Source: Parietaria judaica
Taxonomy: Eukaryota; Streptophyta; Magnoliopsida; Rosales; Urticaceae
DNA length: 64,000 bases
Direction: 5' to 3'
NCBI GenBank assembly: GCA_954871525.1
Contig: OX940865.1
Location: 806,001-870,000 of the forward strand
In this document: positions 33,441 to 44,699 of the stretch, one piece after another
Layout of the letters: each line of letters opens with the position of its first letter
How positions within the stretch are numbered: the first letter of the stretch is position 1
The notes under the pieces: model-generated
Databases searched by the model: none
Told to the model about the DNA's origin: nothing
What the model saw: the letters and a program-made list of their open reading frames with translations, nothing else
Translations under genes and position numbers: made by a program

Positions 33441-35370
33441 GATTCATCACTTTCCTCAAGTTAATTTTATTGGAGGGATCATAAGATCCTAAGTCCATAG
33501 ATTAAAATTTAACACAATCGTTTTTTCTGATCTTGCAAGTATCATCTACACGGTTTTTGAGTGTCGCAAAGACGGATCGTGAAGAATGAAGATACTTTAG
33601 TATTGCTTTGAGTTTTTTTAATTTTTAAGTTTATGATGTTTTGTTTTAAGGATCTAAATTTATGACTTTATGAAACTATGAATGAAAATTTATATTTCTT
33701 ATATAAATTTGTTAGATAATTTATGATTAAACGAAATTGAATCACAACTTAAATAATTAAACACGTTCTAATTAGTGAAAATCGATTTGATTAATATGTT
33801 TATGTTTAAACGATATGAAACATACTTGTTATTTTAAATTAGTTTTAATTTTCATATAATGATCTAATCAATCCTTGGCACATTAAAAGATACTAATATA
33901 GTAGATATAATAAAGTAACTAAAGTTTTAGTTAAATGGTTTTACTACCTAGATTGATTAAAATAAACATAAAAGTCCATATTCAAAGTTTTAGAGACTTT
34001 ATTCAATGTTTCGATAAACACTTGATAGTTAAAACACGGTGTCCGTGATTTAAACTGTCTATGATTTTTGAGCCACTAATATGATCCGAAATAAGATACT
34101 TAGTTCAGTTAATGTTTTTTGAAGTACATTAATAACGAACTTATAAGTAGAAGTAATTGAGTGAAGAAACGGATACCACAATAAGGATCAGAATTCAAGG
34201 GTACTCAGGTGTAGTGGGAGGCTAAATAGCCGAACGGATAAGTATGAGTCCAAATAAATCGATAACGTGCTTGTGTTAAACGAAATGTTAGATTATCTTT
34301 GATTTAGAAGAAACATAGAATTCTAAAATAATGTAGGTAATTATAACTGCTATAATTATCACTAATGAATTTACCATATGGATCTCGATCCGAGATATGT
34401 TAAGGAATTCATGATAGTTAGAGAGGATTAGACGGGAAGGAGAAAGCCTTCATAGCAAGAGTAGTAATCATGGGTTGTTCCCTAGCAAATGGAGGTGAGA
34501 GAACAGGAAGAACTCTCTCACTTTGGTTACTATGCTATCTAACCAGAATATCTGATTCATAGCCTATTGAGTAATGGCGGGAATTGATCAACACAGTCTT
34601 TCTTAATAACTGGTTGACATAATTCTTATATAAATCGTACGAGACAGAATACTGATTTGAAATATTAATGCAAACAAGACATTTATTCAAATCTTTTAAG
34701 TCTAAACGATGAAATAAGTTTGATGATTTTCATCGATAAACTTAAGCTTTTCATCATATGCCCGTGATTTTTCGCATTAGCTCATTGACATTAAAGGTTT
34801 CGGAAACTTCACAGAACTCGGAAAATTGGTGATCAAGATGATCAATAATTGAATAAACGATACGTAAACTTAGACAAATAATTTCGATACCCTAGGAGTT
34901 AAGATTTTGGAATGTGATCAAGGTTGCATTTCCGAATGCTCATAAGAGTGCGCAGCGAAAGCGTGGAACTCTTTTATAGGATATCTAGAATTGTTTGTAC
35001 ACTTCTATATTTGGATTGATTATAAGGTTTCGTTTTGAAACTTGAAATCATTGATTCCGTAAATGGCTTATGGCTTCTACACGTATGAAGTCTGGCTTAA
35101 ATCTTTCTATATTTAGCGTATGGTAAAGTAACTACACCAAGTACTAGTACCTGGTGAAACCGCTGATGCAGTGGGAGCCTTTGACCATTATAAAAGTGAT
35201 AGCCAAAATTATCTCGAATTTGAGATAATATACATAGGTCAGTAACAGTCATTTAAGTTCTCGAAAGAGTAACAGGTAAAGTCTTACCCACATAAAGCGT
35301 GAGAATAAAATCGCATGATTTTTTTGGGATAAATAAACTAGAGGAAAGTATCAAGCATCTTCTTAAGAGT
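33441..35370. other. Degenerate 3' interior of the LTR element
   Basis: About 1.9 kb with no open frame of note and no RT, RNase H or integrase motif that I can recognise. Confidence 0.5.
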
Positions 35371-35383
35371 TCAAGTAGGAGAT
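35371..35383 (+). other. Polypurine-tract-like sequence
   Basis: TCAAGTAGGAGAT directly precedes the 3' LTR start TGTTGGACATA. Confidence 0.55.
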
Positions 35384-37392
35384 TGTTGGACATATTTTCT
35401 AATATGCCCTCTATTCATATGCTAATCCCGCTTCACTGAGATTATGGCTAAAATTTCTATTAAAAATATATATATATAACTTATTAATGATAGTTATTTT
35501 ATAGGTATATCGAAAGGTGTTTTAAAATTAAATGTTTTCATCCCATAAGTATACGAACCGTTTACTAACTATCATAAGTCATCGCACATAGTCTATTTGT
35601 GAAGAGTTATTAAATTTCATAGGTTCGGAACTTAAAAGTATCCACGGTTAATAATTAGAAAATGGGAATTTCTAATTGGGCTAACCTTTGGTAAACTCAA
35701 TAGGCACTGTGGGTGCAGATTCTATACCGAGTCAGGTGCTAGTCCAGCACATTTGAGTTTTACCAAGTACTTGAGGGGTCTCCGTACTGGATGGACAGAC
35801 TTAACACCCGAAATCATCAAGTGAGACCGTCACTGATGAAAGTACGATTAGGTCACAAAGATGGTAAGATGAAATTGATTGATATCCTGAGCATCATGGA
35901 CTTATGCTGTTTAACTCACATGATCCCTACGGAATACATTGGTATTCTCAATTGCTTTCATATTAGGATCAGAAGGTTTGGCCGTATAAAGATTGATGCA
36001 GATATTGGATAGACACTTATGATTTTCTTTATATTGTTTCGGAGAAACAAATAAGCACTCATGTACAGCTCATTGACTTAATAAACCAATGAGTGAGTGG
36101 TTTGTAAGATTCATTAAGATAAAGATAGTAACATCGAAAGGGCAGATAAGACAGCTAGTACCCTTATGATGGTTTAATCATAAATAGGTAAATCGAAGTT
36201 GCAACATATATGGTTGTATCAATGGAATCCTTTGTAAGGATTATTATTAAATATAATTATTCAAGAGATTTATTTCAACTTCAAGCTATAACAGAATGTC
36301 ACTAAAGTTAGTGAAATTCTTCGTTTCACTTAAGCTTGAATAATATGTACATTAGTCCCCTTTGTAGTTCCACAAGAGTAACACGGAAACCTTATTCATT
36401 CTATGAATGTTTGGGTGGATCCTAATAGAATAGTTCCAGAACTTTAAGTTAGAAAACGTCTATTTATCTGAAGAGGCAAAAGTATTAAAGTTTTGGTACA
36501 GTCCGGTAAAGAGAATTTTTTTTCGAATTTGATTACGAAACTCTCCAGTCTGGTATATAATCGAATTCTAAGAAGATAGCAATTTGAATCGTTTCATACC
36601 GACACTCTGAGAGCGAGTTATACTAAAAACAGTAATCCTACTAAAACTTGGATTAGAGTCTGATTGGGCTGCGAATTAGAAATTGATTATTAAATAGAAG
36701 ATTTGATATCAGTTGTATTTAATCAATAATATAATTTTAATTATTTTATTTTAATTTTCAATATTTATTGATGATTAATTATAATTAAAAAAAATTATAT
36801 TAGATTTGATTTATAACCCTAAAATCGATTTTTGGATTATATTTATTTCGATTTATTAATAATTTCGAAATTGGATGATATAAATATATTAAATCGAAAA
36901 TTAGGGAGATATTAAATCTTATCTTAAGATTTGAATCTTTGTTAATAAGATTTAAATAAGATTTGATTATTATCATTATCTATAAAGATAATGAGTGAAT
37001 ATCTCGAGGTGATTAAGATTTGTTTTACCCTATAAATAGGCTAAAGCTAAGATCACAAATCAGATAACTTGATATACAACTCGAATTAACAAGTTCATAA
37101 GCTCAAGAAATTTGAGTTTTCTCTCTTTCTTCTCCATGCGATTTCGGTTTCATCAGAGCCCGGAGAAATCGATTCCGGTTCAGGCCTCATAGTTCGTGGT
37201 CACTAGGAGCCCACACATCCTAGCGGTCTAACTCCGTAGAATACATATGAAGGCTACTGGGAGAATCCAAAGACACAAAATCGCATATGCTTCAGTCAGA
37301 GTCAGAACAACACTGTGAGGAATTCGTCTCAGGTAATCTCGATTATTTATTGATGATGATAATTATTTATGTGCTCAATCCCGTAAATCAAA
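35384..37392 (+). repeat. 3' LTR of the 24476-37392 element, 3' truncated
   Basis: Starts TGTTGGACATATTTTC and follows LTR 1 up to GTGCTCAATCCCGTAAATC, then leaves the homology. About 270 bp of the LTR end is missing. Confidence 0.75.
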
Positions 37393-37841
37393 CTTGTTGC
37401 CTCAGTAAAATTGTATGAAAATTTAGACATGGCTAATATAATCATGTCACGGTGATCATAACCGACGACACGTATTTGTGTCGTCGTACAGTACACAGCA
37501 GTGGAATTTTAAAATGCTGCGTCGTATAAAGATTAATATTTTAAATATTTTACACTTAAAAAAATCTCTTATTTTACTCTTGGTTTAGATTATTATACAC
37601 AAATTATATTATCTAATTTATAATAAAATAGTAAAAAAAATGTTTAAATTAAAAAAACTCATGAAGTCATTGAAAACCATGAATGGATCATTATAAATTT
37701 TTATTACAAAAAATCTTACTTTATTCAATTACATATTCAAAAGTTTTCGATGAAAAACATCTCTATGTTTGTGCATTGTATGGTGCACATACGATGAATA
37801 CCACTATGCATTGATTTTCGAAGTAAAATTTTGCCAACAGA

Positions 37842-37915
37842 AGGTTTAGGGTTTAAGGTTTAGGGTTTAGATTAGGGTTTTTTTGGGCTTAGGGCTTAAG
37901 GTTAGGGTTAGGCTT
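37842..37915 (+). repeat. Degenerate telomere-like repeat tract
   Basis: Repeated GGTTTAGGGTTTAAGGTTTA then TTAGGGTTAGG variants, resembling the plant telomere unit TTTAGGG in a diverged array of about 75 bp. Confidence 0.6.
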
Positions 37916-39329
37916 AGCTAGGCTTTAACTAATTTATTAAATTCATAAATAACCACTTTTATATAAAAAAAAAATTTTAATTCAAGAGTACATAATATAT
38001 CTCTTCCAATAAAAATTTAGTAATCGATCGTTGATAATATATTTTACTAAATGTACTTATGTCGCTATAATTGGAAAAAACATAAATTACAAAACATGAT
38101 ATTGTTCAAATCACAGCTCTAAATTTTTTTCATTAAATTACAAAATGAAATTACGTAAAAAAAATCGAACAAAAAACTCAATTTAACCAAGTTCTAAAAA
38201 AAATGTACTTTTGCCGCAATAAGGTCATAATTTGAGAAATTTCAAATTATAAAACTAACTATGTCAAACTCAGTGTTTACTAGTTCTATATAATGTTATA
38301 AAAATAAACTACATCAAAAAATTTAAAAATATATCTCAAATTCACCACTTTCTGGAAAATATGTATTTTTGCCACTATACTAAAAATAATCGGATTAACC
38401 CTAAAATATAAGCCCAATAAGGAAAAAATTTAACAAAAATCACACAAATCATCTTAATACACTATATTCCACATAAAAAAAATCTCAACAACGACATTTG
38501 TTTCAAAACAACTAATTTAAAAATATAGTTTATAAGAAACTAAAAGTTTAACTTTCATTCAACGTAATATAGCTTTCTAAGTAACGAAAAAAATCTAACT
38601 TTCAAATATAGATATGTGACTTTCTTTTCAAATGAAAAAATCAAACGACAACTAAAAGTGGAGAATAACATACCGAGAAATTTGTTTCCGCGATTAATAA
38701 AAATAATATTATAATAGATGTAGAAAAAAAAATATTTTTTTCTTACTATTCCAGCACATTACTCTTACTTTATAGTGATTGATATCGTAAAATTATATAA
38801 TTTATAAACGATACTTGCAATCCGTCGCAGCCTATTTAAGACTTGCCGCGACTAATCTTTCAACGACACTAAAAAGTGTCGTGAAAACCCTTATGCACCG
38901 CGGCTAGTAACAAATGAGCCGCTGTGTATGTTACAAATTTTTTTCAGAGGCTACGAGTTGAAGGGTTAAGGAGTCCGCCGCGGCATATATATACCAGCCG
39001 CAATGAATATTTTATCCAACAACACTTATTAGTGTCGTTGAAAATATAGTAGCGCCAGATTAATAATTAGCCGCGGCATGTTGAAAAAGTTGTTTTGTTT
39101 TCAAAATTTACACATTGAAAAAATTAAAAAAATGTCAATGTAAGTACTTGGTTTTGACAATGTAACTTAAATCACATCATTAAATTATATCATCAAAATA
39201 ATAATAAACGGTTAACCATAAATAAAGTCATAAAATTGAATTATTAAACAAGTAGTATGAAATATAAAATTTTACTTTTCAGTTTCATTCAATATTTATT
39301 GACGAGATATCTAGACGTCACAACTTAGA
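37916..39329. other. AT-rich interior of the CACTA remnant
   Basis: Mostly AT-rich with subterminal-type motifs (CAACGACACTAAAAAGTGTC near 38861-38880; GCCGCGGC forms near 38900-39075). No coding domain recognised. Confidence 0.5.
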
Positions 39330-40255
39330 AACATCATCATCATCAAAGTTCTCGACCTCTTCAATGCTCGGTAGCTTCTTTGAGAATGGTGCGATGGTGG
39401 TGATGTCTACGGCTTCTTCGTTGGAATATTCTTTGCCTTCACATCCACGAGGAGAGATAATTCTGGATCAATTGGGTCCGAGACATAAAACACTTGAGTT
39501 GATTGGGATTCCATTATAAGTGAATCATTGGCGTAGCCCACTCATCTAAAGTCAACAACTGTAATTCCGTCATCGTCAACTTTTACGTACTTATTGTCTA
39601 CCCATTTGCACTTAAACAATCCAACTCACAAACGCAATAATCAAGCTCCAAACTATCTTCTACATAGCCGTAGTAGCTTAAAATAGCTTATACTGGATTC
39701 TTATCCTTGGCCGACGCAACATGCATTCCTTCCGCAAATAACATAACACCATTGTTTTGTTTGAGGTGTCTTTCGTCTCTTTCTCTTGTGTAAAACCTGT
39801 CACCGTTATAAAACGGGTTGCTACAATTCTTTTTGGTTGACAGTTGAAGGATTACCTCCGCATTAAAACATAAAATATTACTTATTATTTTAATGATATT
39901 TTTTATATATGAAATTATTAATTATTACCTAAGGATAAGCCTTTTGATTCCACAAGAGCGAGTTTAGGCACCCCAATTGGCGGAGTTTTCGCGCAATACT
40001 CAGAAAAAAAAAATTCAACCGACTCCTCCGCCATATAACATTCGACGATGTTCCCTTATGGCCGATGTGATTATTCACGTACCCTTTCAAGAATTTCATA
40101 TATCGCTCAATTGGATACATACACCGTAAAAATATAGGTCCACAATACTTCATTTCACATACTGAGTGAACAGTTAAGTGTATTTGATTTGGCGATGCAG
40201 GTTTAGCCGCGGCAAAAAATAGGTAGGCTGCGGCAAATTCAATTTCCGACGACAC
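39330..40255 (-). pseudogene. CACTA TNP2-type transposase, C-terminal fragment (DUF4218/DUF4216)
   Basis: These are C-terminal parts of the CACTA transposase. The 40255-39929 frame has the DUF4218 signature (LTVHSVCEMKYCGPIFLRCM, YPIERYMKFLKGYVNNH). After a likely intron, 39330-39860 shows DUF4216 (VDDDGITVVDFR, then a TGA stop, VGYANDSLIMESQSTQVFYV, SDPIDPELSLLVDVKAKNIP). The upstream catalytic TNP2 core is absent, and stops and frame changes are present, so it is a relic. The order places the 5' end toward 41086, agreeing with the CACTAC terminus there. Confidence 0.8.
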
Positions 40256-41086
40256 TTATTTGTGTCGTTGAAAATATAGCCGTGACGTATTAGTAAAGTG
40301 CCGCAGCGGATTTGAATAATTTCAAATTTCAATTGTTATAATTTACGGTAATTAAGTGAATTATTAAGTTGTTATTTAAATTGTTGTTTCAAAATTTAAA
40401 TACACTTAAATAATTAAGTAAATAAGCAAAATAATTAAACATAGTAATATAAAGAAATTATAAAAACCAAATTCAATAAAAACTAATTAAAGGGTAAATT
40501 GTTCAACATAAACAAAATAAAAACATAATTTAAAATTATTCAAAAATAAACAAAATAACAACTGAATTTAAAATTGTTCAAACGTAATTTAAACATTAAA
40601 ACATTGTTGGGATATCATGCGTCTTCGTCCATTCCTTCTTGAAGGCCACCTTCGTTGCTCCATTGTCGGAGCCGCCTGCATTTCCGAAGATGGCGGGCGA
40701 AGGTGAATGGGTTGCGGCGACGGCGGAGAGAGCGAGAGAGAGAGAGAGAGAAAGATCGTGCAAAATGAAATTTTGCGGTCTTGTGTTTGGGTTAAAACAC
40801 GACTCTCGCCGCGGCGAGTTTAAGTTTGCCGCGGCGAGTAATTCCAACGACACTTATAAGTGTCGTTGGAATTGAATGTCGTTTTCCATTCCAATTACGA
40901 AAATATATCCGTCGTTGGAACACTACTCGCCGTGGAAAATATTAGTTAGTCGCGGCTACATTTTGCTTCCGATGAATCATAAAAATTTCCATCGTCAAAA
41001 GTCTGTTTTTGTTTTAATTCGACAACGCATAAAAAATTTCATCGTCGAAACATGACTTCCAACGACAATTTTTGTCTTGCGTAGTG
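40256..41086 (-). other. 5' leader and terminus of CACTA remnant B
   Basis: Contains a GA-rich tract (40726-40755), CCGCGGCGAG pairs near 40808-40838 and several TGTCGTTGGAA-type subterminal motifs, ending in the inverted CACTAC terminus. Confidence 0.6.
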
Positions 41087-41598
41087 CAATCTCAGTAATA
41101 TAATCTCATATTTGTAGTATTGTTTTTAGCACCTTTTGCGACCTCTTTTTAACTTTGTTTACGAAATTTACATTCTTGTCACTCTCTACTCTCATATATT
41201 TTCAATAAATTATATGTAAACTCGAAAAGTATGACGAAATCGGAACTGTAAATGTCAAACTGAACTTGAAAGCAGAAGGGGTCAATAACTATTACCGCTA
41301 CTTCTTTGTGGGTCCCACTTCCTCGCCTCTTTCTCTCTCTGTACGCCAGGGAAAGCTTTGGGAAAGTTGTGCCCTAGAAAATATATACATTAGGTGCAAG
41401 AAATGTGTGTTTCTCCGTCACGCCTCTCTTCCTCCCGGTGGCTAGGCCTCGTTCTTCTCTTTAGTTTCTGCATCTTCACCGTGAGTATTTTGGATTTTTC
41501 GGTTATGCAAATTAAAAATCAATAACCAAAGATTTATATAAACCCAAAAAAGAAATCTAAATAAAGAATCAGAGATTTAACAAATACCAGTTCACTTT
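41087..41598. other. Possible host DNA between transposons
   Basis: About 510 bp outside recognised elements. It contains the candidate exon described separately, preceded by CT-rich and CCACTT-type sequence that could be a 5' UTR. Confidence 0.4.
41403..41480 (+). CDS. Candidate first exon encoding a signal-peptide-like N-terminus
   Basis: ATG at 41403 opens 26 codons (MCVSPSRLSSSRW, then LGLVLLFSFCIFT) followed at 41481 by GTGAGT, a good splice donor. The sequence has a basic N-region, a hydrophobic core and an end like a secretory signal peptide. CT-rich sequence lies upstream. The would-be intron is where Tat2 (41604-63375) is inserted. A TTCTGCAG acceptor at 63467-63474 would add only ten codons before a stop, so the true second exon was not found. 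No family can be assigned, and this may be a chance open frame. Confidence 0.3.
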
Positions 41599-41861
41599 AT
41601 ATATGTTGATGTGTAAATTCGTTCCGTACAAGAAACAATTAAGTCACATTAATTAAATTTTTGGTCCAAATTTTTTAGACAAAAGTTTACATGAATTAAT
41701 AAGATATTCACGTAAATGGGCTTCTAAGAGGCCCACCAAGGAGAAATCCAAGACCCGGCCCGAACAGAGTTCCGCCCAAGGTCACATTTAAATCCGGACA
41801 AAGATTGTCAAAACAGACCCGGGCAGAATTCAAAGCCAACAAGGAATACGAGAAAACTAGT

Positions 41862-43494
41862 CAAAGTGTTGGACATATATGCCCTCTATTAAAATGCTAA
41901 TCCCACTCACGTAAGATTATGGTCGTTTTCCTAGAATAAAGGGTGCTTATCAAAGTTATCTTATATAGTTGTCTTTGGATTATAAATATATATGATGCGA
42001 ACTGAATGTTTGATCCATAGTTCTTTAATGTTGTTATCGTGTACATGTCATCAAAAGTAGTCTCTTGTGAGGAGTTTTTACTGTCACGAGTAAAGAACTT
42101 AAAATGATCTATGGTCTAGATTAGAAATGGGAATTTTTAAGGCGTGAATGACCATTGATAAACTTGATCGCAATTAGTTGATGATATTTTACCGGATCAT
42201 AGCGTAGTCCGTGCACTGTTAAGTTTATCAAGTATGAAGTGTCTTCATATTGGATGGACTAGACTCCACATTTGAAATCATCAATTAAGTCTGGCACTGA
42301 TGATAATACAAAATAGTCGCTAAAGATGATCAAATGGTAATTAGGTTGACGTCCTGAGCATTGTGGACTTATACGGTTCAATTCATATAGTCTTTAATTT
42401 CATCGTTACGGAGTACATGTTGGTACTCCTAATATTTTTATCTTGGGATTAGAGGGTTGATCGGGATAAGTTGTAGAATAACAGATAGGGCCAATATCTT
42501 TATGATATTCTTATTGTGATTCAAAGAAAAAAATAAGTACTCATGATTATCTCATTACCGTTCATCATTTAATGAGTGAGTAGTTTGTAGAATCATAAGA
42601 ATAAGATGGTATCATCAAAAAGGGCAGAGCGGTAAACATCACCCTTTTTTACTAAATGTAATAATAAAACGAAAACCTAGCAAACCAGATATCTGATTGA
42701 ATCGATAGACACCTGTGCTCAGGATGATATTATAAAAGACACTTGAGAATTCAACCAAGACCTGTAGTGGAATGTAATCGAGGTTGGTAAAAGTCTACGT
42801 TTTTACCGAAGCTCAAGTGTGTATGTCCATTCATACCCTTTGTAGTTCCACAGAGGATGAAATCGCAATACATTCAAATGTTTTTCATTTGAGTAGGATA
42901 CTCTAATCAGACTCGGTTCTTGACTATTATTACAAATCACTAATTAACCTAAAAAATGACAAAAGTATCAAATTTTGATATGTCAATGAAACTAAAATAT
43001 ATGATTGAATTTAATACTAAGACATCCGTAGGGTCATGGAAAATTAAATTCTGGTACAGTTATCTTTTTGAATCATGTCATTCTGACAGACGATTCAGGA
43101 TTTATGATAATAACAGTTTTTGGTCTTGTACTAAAAGTGACACTGTTATTTAAATAAAAAATTAGAGAAATTAAATATTGGTATTTATATTGAAATATTT
43201 AAAGAGAGAAATCAAGTAAATAAATTCGAAATATATTTATATAATTCGAATTTAATCTTTGAAAATATAGAGATTTGATTTATTAAATCTTTTAGGATAT
43301 TTTAAGAAAAGATTTGGTTTGGATTTATTCTTTATTTGATTTAATTAATTAAATCAAATATTAGAGTGAATATATCCAAAAAATTGAGTAAATATCTCAT
43401 AATTGGTTGAGATATTTTCTCAAAAGCGGTTGGGTCATCCCTATAAATAGGGATCACGTGAAACTGAAAAACCACACACTTCATTCTCAGATTT

Positions 43495-43546
<52 letters not shown>

Positions 43547-44084
43547 GAGGTTTCTGCAAAATTCTCTGAGCTCCTCTCAGGGTTTTTCGAGTTTTAGGGT
43601 TTAGGGTTTTATCCATTGGGAACCCATACCTCATGGCGACATAATCCTTGAGAATACATCGGAAGACTTCTGGAATCATCTTCTTCTCAGAAATTCGAAA
43701 AGGCATTGAAGATCGGAATCAGAAATTCTTCAGAGAATCAAGATTCGTGTCAGACACTATAGGAATAAGGTACATGATCTTGTGATTATTGATTAAGAAT
43801 TATTTACCGATACTCATGGCTCATATTTCAAATCAACAACGAATTAATTAAAATAATTAATCTGTCACTATCTTGGGAAATTAGTAGTATATTGATTTTG
43901 ATACAGACGGTTTGACTGGGTTATTGGTGTGGGACTCTAACCCGGAAAAATATTTTTAAAGGTCAAACCGTGTGACTTAATTATAGATTACTACTTATTA
44001 TTAAGTCGGCGGTGACTATTTTAGTCTAGATCCGTAGATACGACCAAGAATCGGCATCGAGATGATATTAATTCCAGCACAAAG
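41862..44084 (+). mobile_element. Solo LTR (TGTTGGACATA family) with TSD CAAAG
   Basis: LTR 41867-44079 (2213 bp) starts TGTTGGACATATATGCC and ends TTAATTCCAGCA. CAAAG is found exactly at 41862-41866 and 44080-44084. TATA box CCCTATAAATAGGG at 43440-43453, followed by a (CT)n tract. No second LTR or interior, so unequal recombination has removed the rest. Confidence 0.9.
43499..43543. repeat. (CT)n microsatellite in solo LTR leader
   Basis: About 22 CT units just downstream of the TATA box. The LTR at 45774 has a similar tract at 47296-47340, so it is a family feature. Confidence 0.95.
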
Positions 44085-44640
44085 CTCTATCCAAACACTT
44101 CAAGACCCGAACAATATATACGCCATGACAAAGATTCAAACTCTCCCACGCGCTAAGTCAAATCCACCACCACGCAATACCTCCAAAAATGGCCCACGTG
44201 TCAGCTCGAGATGAAATGAAGCATTGAATCTGGAGCCACTACTAACATTCACAAAGACGCTCCAACAGACAAAAAATAGAGACCTATAAATGCAAAAATA
44301 CAACACCATCACATGCACACAAGCATCACCTGAGAGACAAAAGAGTCTTGAGAGCTTTATATTTTTCTGAGTGTTTTTTCATCTTTCTGATCGATTCGAA
44401 TCGACTTGATGTTCTAGTTGATCTTCTGTTATTAATAAATTAGAGAGGACGTAATCAACTACCTCATTGGGACAAACCTCTCTAAAAAAATCTTGTGTGT
44501 TTTTCACTTTTCATCTTTTATTTTATCAATGACGGGAGTATTGACGACGCGGAGGTCAAGATCCACAATCTCGTTAGAAAATTAAATCGAAACCCTACGA
44601 CAAGTTTCATGACTATTGGTATGAGATTCTCACATCAACA

Positions 44641-44665
44641 GTTTAAATCCGTCTATGGAAAACTT
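44641..44665 (+). other. Decayed primer-binding site of Tat2
   Basis: GTTTAAATCCGTCTATGGAA sits where Tat1 has TTTGGCGCCGTCTGTGGGAA. Most differences are G to A or C to T, as expected from methylation-driven decay. Confidence 0.6.
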
Positions 44666-44699
44666 TGATCTCGCTAACACTGTCATACTCAAAAAACTC

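Larger units (their letters stand above)
24476..37392 (+). mobile_element. LTR retrotransposon with 2.0-2.3-kb LTRs, degenerate, hAT nested inside
   Basis: Direct LTRs at 24476-26755 and 35384-37392 share most of their length (CATATGCTAATCCCGCTTCA, ATGGACAGACTTAACACCCG, CCTATAAATAGGCTAAAGC). The second lacks the last part, so the target duplication is lost. GGTATCAGAGC follows LTR 1 and AAGTAGGAGAT precedes LTR 2. The interior has a decayed Gag-like stretch with a zinc-knuckle remnant, but no RT, RNase H or integrase motif was recognised. Many substitutions separate the LTRs, implying an old insertion. The hAT element (27186-31066) sits in the 5' interior. Confidence 0.75.
37393..41086 (-). 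mobile_element. CACTA (En/Spm) remnant B
   Basis: The right terminus CTTGCGTAGTG (ending 41086) is an inverted CACTAC end. Inside it are many CACTA-type subterminal motifs: CCAACGACACTTATAAGTGT near 40843-40862, GACGACACGTATTTGTGTCG near 37464-37483, and CCGCGGC blocks. A C-terminal TNP2 pseudogene lies on the minus strand. The left terminus is not found; it may be at 22265 if one element was split by the LTR insertion. Confidence 0.6.
41604..44640 (+). repeat. 5' LTR of Tat2, split by a solo LTR
   Basis: Starts TGTTGATGTGTAAATTCG, like the Tat1 LTR, and ends TTCTCACATCAACA. Without the nested 41867-44079 LTR and one target copy it is about 819 bp. TATA box in GACCTATAAATGC near 44280-44292. 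The leader block AACTACCTCATTGGGACAAA is the inverse of that in the Tat1 LTR. Confidence 0.8.

Noticed and set aside
40639..40875. Short open frame with Arg-Glu repeats near the CACTA right end
   Set aside because: It reads through the GA-rich tract and subterminal repeats of the transposon.
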